This document shows, one piece after another, positions 31,942 to 42,695 of a stretch of 64,000 nucleotides of DNA (within the stretch, counting starts at the first letter, position 1; the number at the start of each line of letters is the position of its first letter). The notes below the pieces were generated by a model. It did no database searches, had not been told where the DNA came from, and worked only from the letters and a program-made list of their open reading frames with translations. The stretch lies in contig JAGTTD010000002.1 of the NCBI GenBank assembly GCA_018398585.1, forward strand, positions 34,216,186 through 34,280,185, read 5' to 3'. The DNA is from Simmondsia chinensis. Taxonomy: Eukaryota; Streptophyta; Magnoliopsida; Caryophyllales; Simmondsiaceae. Both the position numbers and the translations under genes were made by a program.

Positions 31942-32640
31942 TCAAAGTCTGAAGTGAGCTGCTAAGGGCATGCTAGCTGGATTAGCATCCTTCATATGAA
32001 ATCTGTCTAATACCTTCTCAATATACTTCTCCTGATACAAGTACAATTTTTCAGCCCTTTGGTCTCTACGAATCTCCATGCCCAAGACCTTCTTAGCTGT
32101 TCCAAGATCTTTCATCTCAAACTCACTCTTCAATATAGATTTCAAGTCATCAACATCATTCATGTCTAGTGCTGTAATCAACATATCATCAACGTATAAA
32201 AGCAAATAAACAAAGGAGCCTGTATCAGTCTTTCTGAATTACACAGAACTATCGTACTTACTCCTGATGTACCCATGACCTGTCATGAACTGGTCAAATC
32301 TCCTATACCACTGCCTAGGAGACTGCTTCAAACCATACAAAGACTTCTTAAGCAAACATACATGGCCTTCCTTTCCTTCGACAACGAAGCTCTCGGGCTG
32401 ATGCATGTAGATACTCTCTTTTAGTTCACCATGCAAAAATGCAGTCTTTATATCTAACTGCTCAAGCTCTAAGTCATGCATGGCAACTAAAGACAAAAGT
32501 GCACGAATCGAAGTATGTCTAACTACAAGTGAAAATATATCATGAAAATCAACACCATATACCTGACTGTAGCCTTTAGCTACCAAACGTGCCTTGAATC
32601 TTGCATCTTCAACTCTAGGAATGCCCTCCTTTCTTTTGAA
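31942..32640 (-). pseudogene. Tork-type reverse transcriptase with few breaks
   Basis: On the minus strand, 32586-32239 carries MVAKGYSQVYGVDFHDIFSL, EQLDIKTAFLHGELKESIYM with the first catalytic Asp, and LLKKSLYGLKQSPRQWYRRF. After one stop, 32205-31942 carries LLYVDDMLITALDMNDV with both Asp of YVDD kept. EMKDLGTAKKVLGMEI follows. The two parts are in the same frame. Confidence 0.9.
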
Positions 32641-32994
32641 GACTCATTTGTAACAAATTAGTCTTTTCCCTGTTTAAGGCTTCACCAATTCCCATGTCTG
32701 GTTCTTATGAAGAGACTGTATCTCTTTATTCATAGCAATGAGCTAGTTCTCAGCATCTGATCTAGATACACCCTCTGAATACGAAGTCGGCTCACTGTCA
32801 TCTAAAGACTCAGCAGTAGTAAGGGCATAAGCAATCAGCTCCTCATACCCATATCTCTCTAGAGGCCTGATCTGTTGCCTCGGTCTACCACCAGTTGTAG
32901 TATTCTTCTCCACCTATTGACCTATTTCTGCATTATCAACAACATCAGAAACCCGTACCTGAGGTGCCGGAATACTTTCTAGCTGAACTACCTG

Positions 32995-33900
32995 CTAATC
33001 TGACTGTATCTGTGTAACATCAGTTACCTCAACCTGAACTGAATCACTATCAATGGAGGGTGTGTGTGGCGGATGTAGTAGAGCAGACTCATCGAAGGTA
33101 ACATCTCTACTAGTCAGAAACTTCTGTGCACTGGGATCCCACAACGTATATCCCTTCACACTTGAAGAATAACCAAGAAAGATGCATTTCTTGGCCCTAG
33201 GCTCCAGCTTTCCATCATTAACATAAGCATATGCAGGACAACCAAATACTTTAATCTGAGAGTAATCAGAAGTAGAACCAGACCATACCCCTTCAGGTGT
33301 CTTCATCTGCAATGAAGAATGCGGTGTCTTGTTCACAAGATAACAAGCTATGCTAACTCCTTCTGCCCACCATTCTCTTTTCAAGCCTGCATTTGAAAGC
33401 ATACATCGAGCCTTCTCAAGTAACGTCCTGTTCAATCTTTCAGCCACTTAATTTTGCTGAGGTCGACCTGTACATGTCTTGTGTCTAACTATACCCTGAT
33501 CTTCATAAAACCTAGTGAAGTCACCTTCAACAAACTCAAGACCATTATTAGTCATCAACCTCTTTATCGGCTTCCCTATCTATTTTTCAAGCAGAATCTT
33601 CCATTCCTTGAAGACATCGTACACTTCGTTTTTCTGCTTCAGAAAATAGAACCAAACTCTACGTGAATAATCATCAATAAACTTTAGAAGATACCTGGAC
33701 CCACCTTTAAAAGCCACTCTGGAAGGTTCCCACAGATCAGAATGTATATAATCTAACGTTCCCTTTGTTTGATGCATTGCTGGCTTGATGCTGACTCTTT
33801 TCTGCTTCCCATAAACATAGTGCTCATAGAAATCCATCAGTCTTGTTGACTGACCACAAAGCAGTCCACTTCTACTCAACTCAGACAACGCCTTATCACC
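32995..33900 (-). pseudogene. Tork-type integrase, second catalytic Asp changed
   Basis: GTLDYIHSDLWEPSRVAFKG (near 33760-33705) keeps the first catalytic Asp. The segment RLMTNNGLEFVEGDF (near 33565-33525) has Asn where the family has the second catalytic Asp. VAERLNRTLLEKARCML keeps the third acidic residue. One stop lies in KILLEK* and another in PQQN*VAER. The C-terminal part continues to KFLTSRDVTFDESALL and beyond. It is inactive. Confidence 0.88.
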
Positions 33901-34330
33901 ACTATGACCCAATCTCATGTGCCACAGTCTCGTGATCTCTGCATCTGTCATAGTAGATGTGGAAATGGCAACTAAACCTGTCACGGTAGTACCTGCAAGC
34001 TCATACAAAGTACCTACCCTTTTCCCTTTCATCACAACTAAGGTACCCTTACTGACTCGCATGACTCCACCATCAGCAGTGTACTTGTACCCACTAGACT
34101 CAAGGGTACCTAAGGAAATCAAGTTTTTCTTCAACTCCGGGACGTGATGTACATCACTCAAAGTTCTAATAGCCCCATCAAACATCCTCACACGAATTGT
34201 CCCAATCCCCACTACCTTACAAGCTGCATCGTTACCCATCAAACAACTCCACCCTGTATAGACTTATAAGTAGAAAACTAGTCTCTATTTGGACTAACGT
34301 GACATGAACAACTCGAATCCATGACCCACT
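33580..34330 (-). pseudogene. Tork-type protease and pre-integrase region, one frameshift
   Basis: The protease begins KWVMDSSCSCHVSPNRD at about 34325-34280. The family has D-S-G-C here, so the active-site Gly has become Ser. The TGG after NRD has become TAG. A one-base loss near 34235 then shifts the frame. The rest, VVGIGTIRVRMFDGAIRTL and VHHVPELKKNLISLGTLE, is continuous, followed by the pre-integrase motif RLWHMRLGHSGDKAL. Confidence 0.88.
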
Positions 34331-35198
34331 TATCCTTGGGCCTTGACTGAGAATCAGCAACTAAAAGAAAGTCCCCATCACTATCATCCTCTACAACACT
34401 AGCCTCAGCAGATTTATCTTTGCCCTGGTCACCCCTGTTATCTTCTTTCAATTTATTTTTATATTTATAACAGTTTTTCTTTATGTGCCCTTTCTTGTGA
34501 CAGTAATGACACGACAAGTTCTTATGTCTAGATTTAGACCTAGACTTTTTCCCACCATCGAATCCCCTATGTTCTGATCTACCTCTCACATGCAAACCAC
34601 TACCTGAGTCATTCACTAAGTCAGATAACTCCCTATCTACTCGTTCTTTACTCACAAGGTTTCTTTTTACCTCATCAACAGTAATGGTCGGCCTACCCCC
34701 GTACATCATGCTTTCTACAAAGCCCTCATACGAATTAGAGAGCGAACACAGTAACAACATAGCTTAGTCCTCGTCCTTAGAGACATCATCCAATTCCTTT
34801 AATTCTTGTATGATAGAAGTAAACTCGCTCAGATGGTTTTTAAGAGATGTATCTTCTATCATACTGAAAGTGAATAACCGACGCTTCACTGTGAGTTTGT
34901 TGGAGACTGACTTGTGGCAAAACATGTCTAGTAATTTCTCCCATAACTCCTTTGTGGTTTTCATCTCCAAGACCTCTATCAAAACATCATCTACTAAACA
35001 CATCTATATCGTCGTGAGAGCCTTATCATCTAACTCTTCTCACTGTGCCTCGGTCATAACCTAGGGTTTCTTCTCTTTCCCCTCCAGTGCTTTCTTCAAG
35101 CCATTCTGAGTCAAGAGTTCTTTCACATGGACTTGTCATAAGCTAAAGCGTCCTTCACCTCTGAACTTCTCGACCTCAGTCTTGATACATGATGCCAT
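34278..35198 (-). pseudogene. Tork-type gag with three in-frame stops
   Basis: ATG lies at 35198 (MASCIKTEVEKF). In-frame stops occur in AQ*EELDDKA (TGG to TGA), in LTTI*MCLVD and in DED*AMLLL (expected CAA or CAG). The rest is typical: LWEKLLDMFCHKSVSNKLTV, then RRLFTFSMIEDTSLKNHLSE. A perfect CCHC knuckle follows (CHYCHKKGHIKKNC, about 34515-34470). Two of these stops are shared with the relative at 54120-57167. Confidence 0.9.
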
Positions 35199-35219
35199 AG
35201 TACCAATTCGAATAACCAA

Positions 35220-35231
35220 GCTCTGACACCA
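35220..35231 (-). promoter_or_regulatory. Primer-binding site, initiator tRNA-Met, one mismatch
   Basis: Plus GCTCTGACACCA gives TGGTGTCAGAGC on the minus strand, three bases from the LTR start at 35235. One base differs from TGGTATCAGAGC. Confidence 0.88.
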
Positions 35232-35234
35232 ATT

Positions 35235-35694
35235 TGTGCGGAAAAACTATAACTCCTAGTATGCAATCCAAGTCAAATACCATGACAATACAATAATTAA
35301 ATGAACTAAAAGAGAAAAGAAACAAACGACACAAGGATTTACGTGGAAACCCCTTTACAATCGAAAAGGGCAGAAAACCACGGGCGAAGATTAGAGCTTT
35401 TATTATTGAATCGAAAAGAAGAATTACAATCACTCATTCTCTCTCTCTCTCTCTCTCTTTCTTTGGTGGCACCGCTAGGGAAATACCTCACAAGAATATT
35501 GGATACCAAGTGACAAACCCTACGTCACTATTTATACACGCATGGAAAACGCGGTTCCCGATCGATCCGGGGGTCCCGATCGATCGGCGAGCTCACTGCA
35601 GGCGTCCTTGACTTATGTAACATTCTCGATCGATCGGCCTCCTTACAGCATCCCTACTTAAAATTCCAAGAAATTTTGAGACATTTTCCTAACA
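35235..35694 (-). repeat. 5' LTR of the Tork-type copia element
   Basis: This 460-bp LTR is shorter than its partner by about 37 bases, mostly within the CGATCGATCGG-rich segment (35560-35640). It ends TTTTCCTAACA and is followed by AGAAG. Confidence 0.93.
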
Positions 35695-35699
35695 AGAAG

Positions 35700-37039
35700 C
35701 TTAATGGCTTTAATGCCAAGGTCATTATTTTAATAAAAATAATATTCGACGTTACTTAAAAAAGACTCCATATAATCTAAATAGTTGCTATAAGCTCTTA
35801 ATTTGTTGAAGTTCTCTTAAAATTAATTATATTATAGTTTATTTCTGCTATACACCATTACTTATCATTGACGAAATAAGAACTTATATGATATATCATA
35901 TGTGTGTGTGTATATATATATATAAATATATAGTACAAATAACACAAATAGTATAACTTTGATCTATAATACAAAGTAAATTATTCAATGTGTGCTTACC
36001 TGACTATGACAACTCCGTGACGACATAAAAGGGACCAGATTTCAAAACTTTGAGTCTCTAAAATCTCGGGGACGAGCCCTATTTGACCCTTACCACCAAA
36101 ACCTAATCCGCTACTATTTTTGTCAAATGTATCCTCGTGGACGCCCTCAAAGCTAACAGCACTACACGAACCATTACTAAAAGTTGGAGACCTCCATATG
36201 CCCTTAGATTTGCATTCAACGGTACCAGTTTTACACCACCACAACTCGACCTATCAGCACTACTAGAAAATTACCACCGTCACCCCGTCATACGCCAAAT
36301 CATAGCCACAAAAGGTTACAATGAGCACCAGAATAGGCGAGAAGGAGGAGTGGAAAACGAAGACCTATCATTTTTGGCTCAAATCAACCGCAAAGTTGAG
36401 CACGTGGCGGGGGATATATTACTTTTTTTTTTCAGGAGAGTAAGAAGAATACTAGTTAAGCTATCTATAGATAATCCATCCTAGTAAATTAGCATATACA
36501 ATTTGTTGAAGATTCTGCTATGCTTCTGCTTCTACACGTACGCATTATTGGCACTGCCCAAAATAACTTGTATATGAGAAATTTAAATAATATCAAACTT
36601 AGCAAGTGTCACATGTACCCGTAGTAAATACTTTATATAAAGCTATTACAAAGTTACTTAAGATTGGCCTCTTACCCACAATGATTACGTAATATTTGTC
36701 TTCTTAATTTATTTGTGTGGACAATATTAAGATTCTGTGGGCGCTCTTAAAGGCTGGAATATCAGATCTACCTTCTAGAGATTGATTTAGGTGTAAATTA
36801 AATTATAAATATAATTGAAAATTCATCGCACAAGCTTTATAATAAACATCAATGCATGCAGTGGGTACAACAATATATTTTTTTTAATTAAGATAAAGGA
36901 ATTTTCTTAGGCCGCGTTTTAATATTTTAAAGTTGTGAAAAAGTTCTGGTTGAATATAAGGCGTATAAGGATTATCATTGCAGTTGATTGACAGAATTTA
37001 TTTTTCTGCATCTCTTTTACAGCCTAAATGGAATGATAG

Positions 37040-37112
<73 letters not shown>

Positions 37113-37556
37113 GTTAATTAGTGCATATTCGCAATTCAAATCTAGCATCTCATACAAATAAGACCTGACTCAACCCATATAAAATACGTGATCAAAAATG
37201 GACAAAACTTATGTTAGTATTAACTCTTCACTACCATGACCCGTTCTTACTTTTATTACCACCACACCTTTTACCTCCATGGGTTGCCCCACTTACCACC
37301 TTCTACTACCGTGACCAACCATTATCATAATTCACTCATACCTATTATTATTAATTGATTTATATCAAGTCATATTTTGTGATTATAATAGATAATTTTT
37401 TTTAAATCTATATTCAAATACTTTATTAAGTAAAAAAAGGATCTTTCGGCACTGTACGACAGCTTATAGTAAAAAGATATGAATCTTAAATGAACAGATT
37501 TACTAAAATAGATAAACGAAAATATAAGTTAAAATAAAATAAGTCAAACAAGCCCT
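35700..37556. other. AT-rich spacer with one exon-like fragment
   Basis: Most of the stretch is AT-rich with no gene. On the minus strand, 36244-35996 is an 82-codon frame (including FGGKGQIGLVPEILETQSFE) that ends near a good splice-donor sequence, GTCAG/GTAAGC. On the plus strand 36137-36484 is also open. I cannot choose between them and recognise neither. Confidence 0.35.
37040..37108. repeat. A-run followed by (AT)n microsatellite
   Basis: About 16 A residues are followed by roughly 26 AT repeats up to 37108. Confidence 0.93.
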
Positions 37557-37650
37557 TAGAATCTCGAGTCGGTTCCAAAAATAATGCTAAAAAATAAAAA
37601 AAATTTAAAAAAATATTGCTGAAAAAAAATATTTCCAAATCTACTGTTGA

Positions 37651-37905
37651 ACCGCGTTTATAAAACGCGGCTTTAATAAACCGCGTCTAAAAAACGCGTT
37701 TAAACTTCCCATAAACCACGTCCTAAAAACGCGGTTATATTCATAAAACTGCATCTTAAGAACACGGTTATAACTACATAACAGCGTCATTAAGACGCGG
37801 TTTATTTAAATAGAGCCGCATCCTAATGACGCGGTTTAACAAGATAACCGCATCATTAAGACGCGGTTTATAGCGATAGAACCGCATCTTAATGACCGGG
37901 TTTAC
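37651..37905. repeat. Array of CG-rich palindromes, long arm of copy I
   Basis: Repeated units of the form AAACCGCGTC-(3 to 7 bases)-GACGCGGTTT, about 23-27 bases each, are separated by 8-12 AT-rich bases. I count seven or eight, with mutations. Each could fold into a short hairpin. The terminal unit touches the inverted repeat at TCTACTGTTGAACCGCG. Confidence 0.88.
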
Positions 37906-38238
37906 TAGGGATCTAAAACCTCCCCGGCCCATTCATTCACGCGTGCTCTCTCCCCTGCTCTGACCGTCTCTCTGCCTCTTTCTCGTTAATCCACCACCGG
38001 TCACGTCGTCCGCCGCCGCCTTTCTTTTGCTTATACACCGGAGATCTTTCAAGTACCATTATTGGAGTTATTTGACCTCCACTTATGATGTTGGAGCTTC
38101 ATCAAGAGAGACATGGGATCAATATGATAATTATCATAAATTGCGGCATAATGGAAACAATAAGCGAACAAAAAAGTGAAGAATTGCGGCATAATGGTAA
38201 GTATAAGTGAAAAAAAGGGGATTTTGGATCCCTGATGG
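37906..38238 (+). pseudogene. Exon-like core of the Mutator-type element, copy I
   Basis: After a CT-rich part with ACCGGTCACGTCGTCCGCCG, the plus strand encodes SFKYHYWSYLTSTYDV and RETWDQYDNYHKLRHNGNN before a TGA. The sequence then reads CATAATG/GTAAGT, a good splice donor. The same frame is open in copy II on the opposite strand, which argues for a captured or ancestral exon. I do not recognise the protein. Confidence 0.5.
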
Positions 38239-38403
38239 TAAACCGTGTTTTGTAGACGCGGTTCACAACTAAACCGCGTTTACTGGACGCAGTTAACTTA
38301 ATGTGAAGCACGTTTAGTAAACGCGGTTTATTCTGAAATAAACCGCTTCTATGTGACCCGGTTTTCTTGAAATTTAAACGCGTCTTGTTGACGCGGTTCA
38401 ACA
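38239..38403. repeat. Array of CG-rich palindromes, short arm of copy I
   Basis: Four or five diverged palindromic units of the same type occur, ending GACGCGGTTCAACAGTAGAT at the right inverted repeat. Confidence 0.85.
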
Positions 38404-38489
38404 GTAGATATGAAAATATTTTTTTTCTGCATTATTTTTTTAATTTTTTTATTTTTTAGCATTATTTTCGGAAACGACTCTAGAATCTC

Positions 38490-38867
38490 TTCCAGAAAAA
38501 GGGCTTTTACAGTCAAGAGAGAGAATTACTGCTATATAAACAAAATTAATTTAGTTACTTTTAATAATCTATTAATATTTATCCTAACATTGGATATATA
38601 TGTGTCTGTGCGCGATCGCACGTGGGTGGGTGGATGGGTGCGTGCGCGCGTGTGTGTGTGTCTGTGTCTGTGTATCTGTGTGTGAAATATCTTCATTTAC
38701 CCCATGAACTTGAGAAAATATTGAACAGCGTGATTTAGGTTAATGAGGCACGTGTCTAACATATGCAATAACATTTCAGATCCATAAAAAAAGTATTCGA
38801 GATCCATAAGAGTAAGAAAAAGGGAACAAATTATCTGGATTATAAAGCTAAATAATTAAGTCCCTTA
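38490..38867. repeat. TG-rich microsatellite and spacer
   Basis: A region of GTGTG/GCGCG repeats lies at 38627-38682, flanked by AT-rich sequence. No gene is seen. Confidence 0.8.
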
Positions 38868-40000
38868 ATAATAGCCGCTTGAGGTGGCTTATTAGGACGT
38901 CAAGCTTGAGCTCGAGGGGTTACAGGGAGGTTTGCTAGAGAGGTGGCTTATTAGCTCGAGATAGTTATTTGGAGCACATAAGCGGACGTGTGGACCTTAA
39001 GTAAGATCAAGGAGGAGTGGGTGAACGTGGGGAAGGCCTTTTGACCTCAAGCACATGAGTCAAAACTATGAAGCCAATCTAATATATTCATTGGACACAG
39101 AAGTCGAACATGGGAAGGAAATGGCACCAGAAAAGGACGAAGCAATTATTATCTTAGGCCATTTATAAAGGACCGTAGAAACTAAGCAAAGGGTCCAAGC
39201 ACTAACGTAGAAACTCTTCAATTTATCCCTTTAACAACACACATTTGCTTTATCTTTCTTTAGGAGTAGACATAAATATAGTTCTGTTGCTTCTAGTAAT
39301 ACAACTAGGTGTTAAGTAGTGGTCTTCAGGGAGGTAATCCTTTCTATCATAGTTACTGTCCCCAACCCCTTGCAACAAGTTAAGTTTGGCGCCATTGGTC
39401 TAAGGCATTGACGGCTAAGCCTTGAGCTTGATAATGTTGGTTTTAGATTGGTGACACTACTTACTAGACCAAGTGAATTTAGGTTCGAGTCATCATTTCA
39501 GGGCTTCAACGACCAAAGCTTCATACTTGTAGCATTGGTCCTAATGTGGTGACCATTGTGGTTCACTCCATCTTAATCTTATCAAGTTTAAACTCATACG
39601 AGTTATCTAGAGTTAGTGGTGCTCGACCTAAAAATCTATAGACTCGTTCTAGAGATTGGTTGTCGAGCTCTTAAACTTGTCTTCGCCATAATTCCTAGCT
39701 CGTAAGCGTACAAGGTAAGATGTCTATGGGACTTGCTCCTTTACTCCAACTGCCGCTTAATTTCGCCATCGTAATAACTAGAAACACCAAAAAAATAATT
39801 ATTAAAGTCTCATTAATTGGAGCATTGGCTGAATCCACATTAATTGCCAACTGAAGTCAAATTTACCAATAGTATCAACCCTCGAGGTTGATTGAGGGAC
39901 ACTCGTGCTCGTAGTTAGACTTACTCCCAAGTTAAAGTAAATCCTATTAAGCATGCTTGTTTCTTATTTTTATACGGCGACCACACAAACACAGAACACA
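38868..40000 (+). mobile_element. Degenerate gypsy-like LTR and leader fragment
   Basis: TTTGGCGCCATTGG at about 39388 resembles a tRNA-Asp primer site of Tat/Athila-type elements. The preceding 500 bases contain a GCCATTTATAAAGGACC promoter-like stretch and could be its LTR. The part 39160-39770 is related to 50700-51220 (shared CAACTCTTCAATTT, GACTTAATTATAGT and CTTCGCCATA blocks). No gag is readable. The assignment is tentative. Confidence 0.45.
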
Positions 40001-40459
40001 AGCAAACAATCGTAATTAAATTTACTTAGGTCTTTGCTTTAAAAAATTATTGCTTAAATATTGTATGGCTAATGATTGGTTGGCAAACTTAAGAGAATCG
40101 ACAATCTTTTTATATCCAGAACCATCTCAGTTAGTTTACCTGTGATATCCATGCATGCAACTTGCAAGTCCCCAATTAAACCAAAGGTTTTCTCCTTCCA
40201 ATAATTGAGGGTGAAATTCATAATATACTATACAATAAGTACCATACTTGCGGTGAACATAATTGAGTTGGGAATTGTTTTTTTAATAATAATATAACTA
40301 GTGTTATCACATGTGATATATGGAGTTGTTTGTATTTTTTTAAAAAAAATGTTTATATATTATCATATTGTTATTGTATTAAGCCTTCCTTTTTTCTTTT
40401 CCTTCGTCCATCAATTGTATTTACTCTATAAATTTTATATTATACCATAAGTATACTCA
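40001..40459. other. AT-rich spacer without a gene
   Basis: I see no coding sequence or repeat of note in this stretch. Confidence 0.5.
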
Positions 40460-40606
40460 TTACTTCCCAGGTTGGGAATCCTTGGACACGTCTCTTGAGG
40501 GTAGCACCCTGAAGGAATAAGGTTGCGTACATCCCACCTCTCCCAGACCCTGCATGTACGGGAGCCCTTAAGGCATTGGGTTTTTTTGTTGTTGTTGTTG
40601 TTGTAC
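40460..40606 (+). repeat. RTE LINE or SINE 3' tail with TTG repeats
   Basis: CTTGGACACGTCTCTTGAGG, GCGTACATCCCACC, AGACCCTGCATGTACGGGAG and (TTG)5 match the tail of the RTE LINE at 27965-28113. This is a severely 5'-truncated LINE copy or a SINE sharing that tail. Confidence 0.75.
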
Positions 40607-40849
40607 CATAAGTACTCATAGTTTTTTTTTTCTTTTTTATTATTTTATATGTGGGACTATAGAATTGCACGATTTGAGGTTTGAGGGCTTTTGAGAAAGG
40701 GGAGACTTGGTGGGTCTTTAGAATTGCACAATCAGGAATTTGAGGGCTTTTGAGGAAGGGGGACTTGACAATAATATATAGAAGATTTTTAATAATATAT
40801 TAGGTAAGTAATTCTATGGTTGTCTAATATTTTGTTTTTTTCTTATGTC

Positions 40850-41335
40850 TTTTGATATATCTTGGTTGACTCTATATTATCAGGTAGAGCAATCTTCTAG
40901 TAGTATATCTAATGTTTTTCCATGTATCTTTAAAAAATATACTTCGTTTCTAAAAAACAACAAATTAAAATCTGTAGTGGTCTTATTTCCCTTAGGATTG
41001 AGTTACTGTGGCCGGATTGCCATTCTAGAGAGACTGAACATAAAAGAAAGACCAATGAGAATGAGGATTCTTGACTCTAATCAAACACTTTGCCCATTTT
41101 GTTCCTCTAGCAGCAAATTGTGCATACATTTTTTTGTTACTTACAAAACCACAAGAAGCATCTAGACACTATATATGATAATATATATATATGTAATTTT
41201 TTTTCTCTATCATCTACAAACTTTAGTAATTAGACCTATTGCCTTGGGTTTTGAGACTGTTTGCCTTTGAGCCTCGCTCTACACTTCTGTGCCTTATCAG
41301 GCTTGTATTTCTAATTATCGAGAAAAGGTCTACTG
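40850..41335 (+). pseudogene. L1 LINE fragment: zf-RVT domain and 3' tail
   Basis: The frame 40845-41165 contains LSYCGRIAILERLNIKER, then TLCPFCSSSSKLCIHFF. The C-P-x-C...C-x-H-x-F pattern is the zf-RVT domain at the end of plant L1 ORF2. The tail at 41230-41335 ends TTTCTAATTATCGAGAAAA; a similar tail is at 60200-60292. Confidence 0.7.
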
Positions 41336-41538
41336 ATTATGATACCGACACACATTTGTTACAAAAACTTTTGTCTTCTCTTTGAAAAGAAGTACCAAGC
41401 CACTTTGCGTGTAAGGCACGCTTAGTGAATAGGGAACGATGATAATGAAAAATTTAATGCAAATGGTGAATAATTATAGGAAATGAAAACAACAACAAAT
41501 GAAACTAGAGTTAAAGATCATTATGGGATTGAGAATCT

Positions 41539-41769
41539 ATGTGGGATTACTTCCCAAATTATGATTATTTAGTTAATATCTTTAGGCATTTGGATTTGTC
41601 AGATGTCAAGAGAGTCATTAACGAGAAGATGAGTGATAAGTTTACTAGTATTGTCACGATGAACAAAGTGAAGCAAACTCTCTTCCAAATGGAACCTCAT
41701 AAGGCCCCTGAATTAGATGGTTTGATGCATCTATCTTCCTATAGTTTTAGGACATTAATTGTAGGATAA
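41539..41769 (+). pseudogene. L1 LINE reverse-transcriptase N-terminal fragment
   Basis: The 76-codon frame ends in KVKQTLFQMEPHKAPELDGL. This corresponds to the L1 entry motif 'ALFQM.P.KAPGPDG', with PG changed to EL. It is a short piece of ORF2 with nothing of the catalytic core. It lies downstream of a zf-RVT fragment, so at least two L1 insertions or a rearrangement occurred here. Confidence 0.7.
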
Positions 41770-42089
41770 GATATTACGAATGTTATACATTTCTTTATCA
41801 AGGATGAATTGTAATTAACATCAACCACAACTTTATTAATCTTCTTCTTGAGGTAGCTATTTTGTATCGTCCAAATCAATACTATTATAATTTGTGTGTA
41901 ATATGGATGGATCTGTAGAACTGCTTGAGCCTCCAAGTTATAAAGGCCCGAAAGGCAGTTACATATAAGTCTAGTTGTTTTATTTTTGTAGTACTTTTTA
42001 ACCATTAATTGTTAATTATATTACTAAGTTTTATGATTAAGTATTTATAATTCAGTGTATTAGTGTTTATGTTGTTACTAGTCTTTCTT

Positions 42090-42205
42090 CAAGGTAGCAC
42101 CCTGAAGGGAGAAGGCTGCGTACATCCACCCCACCCCCCCCCCCCCCCCTCCCCCCCCGACCCTGTTTAGGCGGAAGCCCTAGGGGTACTGGGAATGTTG
42201 CTTAT
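42090..42205 (+). repeat. RTE-type 3' tail fragment with C-runs
   Basis: GTAGCACCCTGAAGGGAGAA, GGCTGCGTACATCC and GACCCTGTTTAGGCGGAAGC match the tail family. Within it is C16 (42134-42149), one T, then C8. Confidence 0.72.
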
Positions 42206-42636
42206 TGTTTATGTTGTTAAAAGAAAATGATGTTATGTATGAAGTACTTGATATAAAATGTTTGCTTTGAAATGTCAGGATAGACCTTGTCAACTTCTTC
42301 TTGATAGATGAAAATATTTTCATATATGTGTTGGAAAAAATGATACAAGCGAACCTTTAGTTTTATGGGGGAATTATATCCCACATTGAAAAAACAGTAT
42401 GGATGATCCTTTTCTTAATAGGTACATTTACTTTCCAGAAAAATATTTTAATAGCACCTATTTACCAACCGTTTGCCGTTACTAGCCGTTAGGGTCATTC
42501 AAATTATGGCCGTTGGGACATTATTGTGGCTGTTTTTTTCCTAGCTCATTACACCATTTATTATCATTAAAATTCATGACTGTTGGGAATCCAATTTTTG
42601 GGAGAGGAGGTGTGGTGTAGACTCAATTGAATTCAG

Positions 42637-42644
42637 TATAAAAA
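42637..42644 (+). promoter_or_regulatory. TATA box of the LTR promoter
   Basis: TATAAAAA follows GAATTCAG. A start site about 30 bases downstream would place transcription just before the ATG at 42696. The right LTR has CATAAAAA at the same place. Confidence 0.6.
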
Positions 42645-42695
42645 TGGGCCAAATTTTAGGGGTCTTTATCGTCTACAATCCCATCTAATCGAAAA

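Larger units (their letters stand above)
30651..35694 (-). mobile_element. Complete Ty1/copia element of the Tork/TNT1 type, minus strand
   Basis: The element is 5044 bp, with LTRs 30651-31147 and 35235-35694 starting TGTGC and ending CCTAACA. It is flanked by AGAAG on both sides (30646-30650 and 35695-35699). On the minus strand the order is primer site, gag with intact CCHC knuckle, protease, integrase, RT, RNase H and purine tract. The gag-pol frame has one frameshift near 34235 and about ten stop codons, but is otherwise collinear and nearly full length. The N-terminus MASCIKTEVEKF and overall sequence are of the TNT1/Tork kind. Confidence 0.95.
37566..38480. mobile_element. Mutator-type element with palindrome arrays, copy I
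   Basis: The 915-bp element is flanked by the 9-bp duplication TAGAATCTC (37557-37565 and 38481-38489), the hallmark of Mutator-like insertion. The ends are inverted repeats of about 110 bp: GAGTCGGTTCCAAAAATAAT at the left, and GAGTCGTTTCCGAAAATAAT as reverse complement of the right. Inside the terminal repeats are arrays of short palindromes (37651-37905 and 38239-38403) around a central core (37906-38238). There is no transposase. A second copy lies at 53144-54038 in opposite orientation. Confidence 0.92.

Noticed and set aside
37651..37905. CRISPR-like or telomere-like short repeats
   Set aside because: The palindromes lie inside a transposon with 9-bp target duplications and have short AT-rich linkers, not unique spacers. 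The motif is not the plant telomere repeat.
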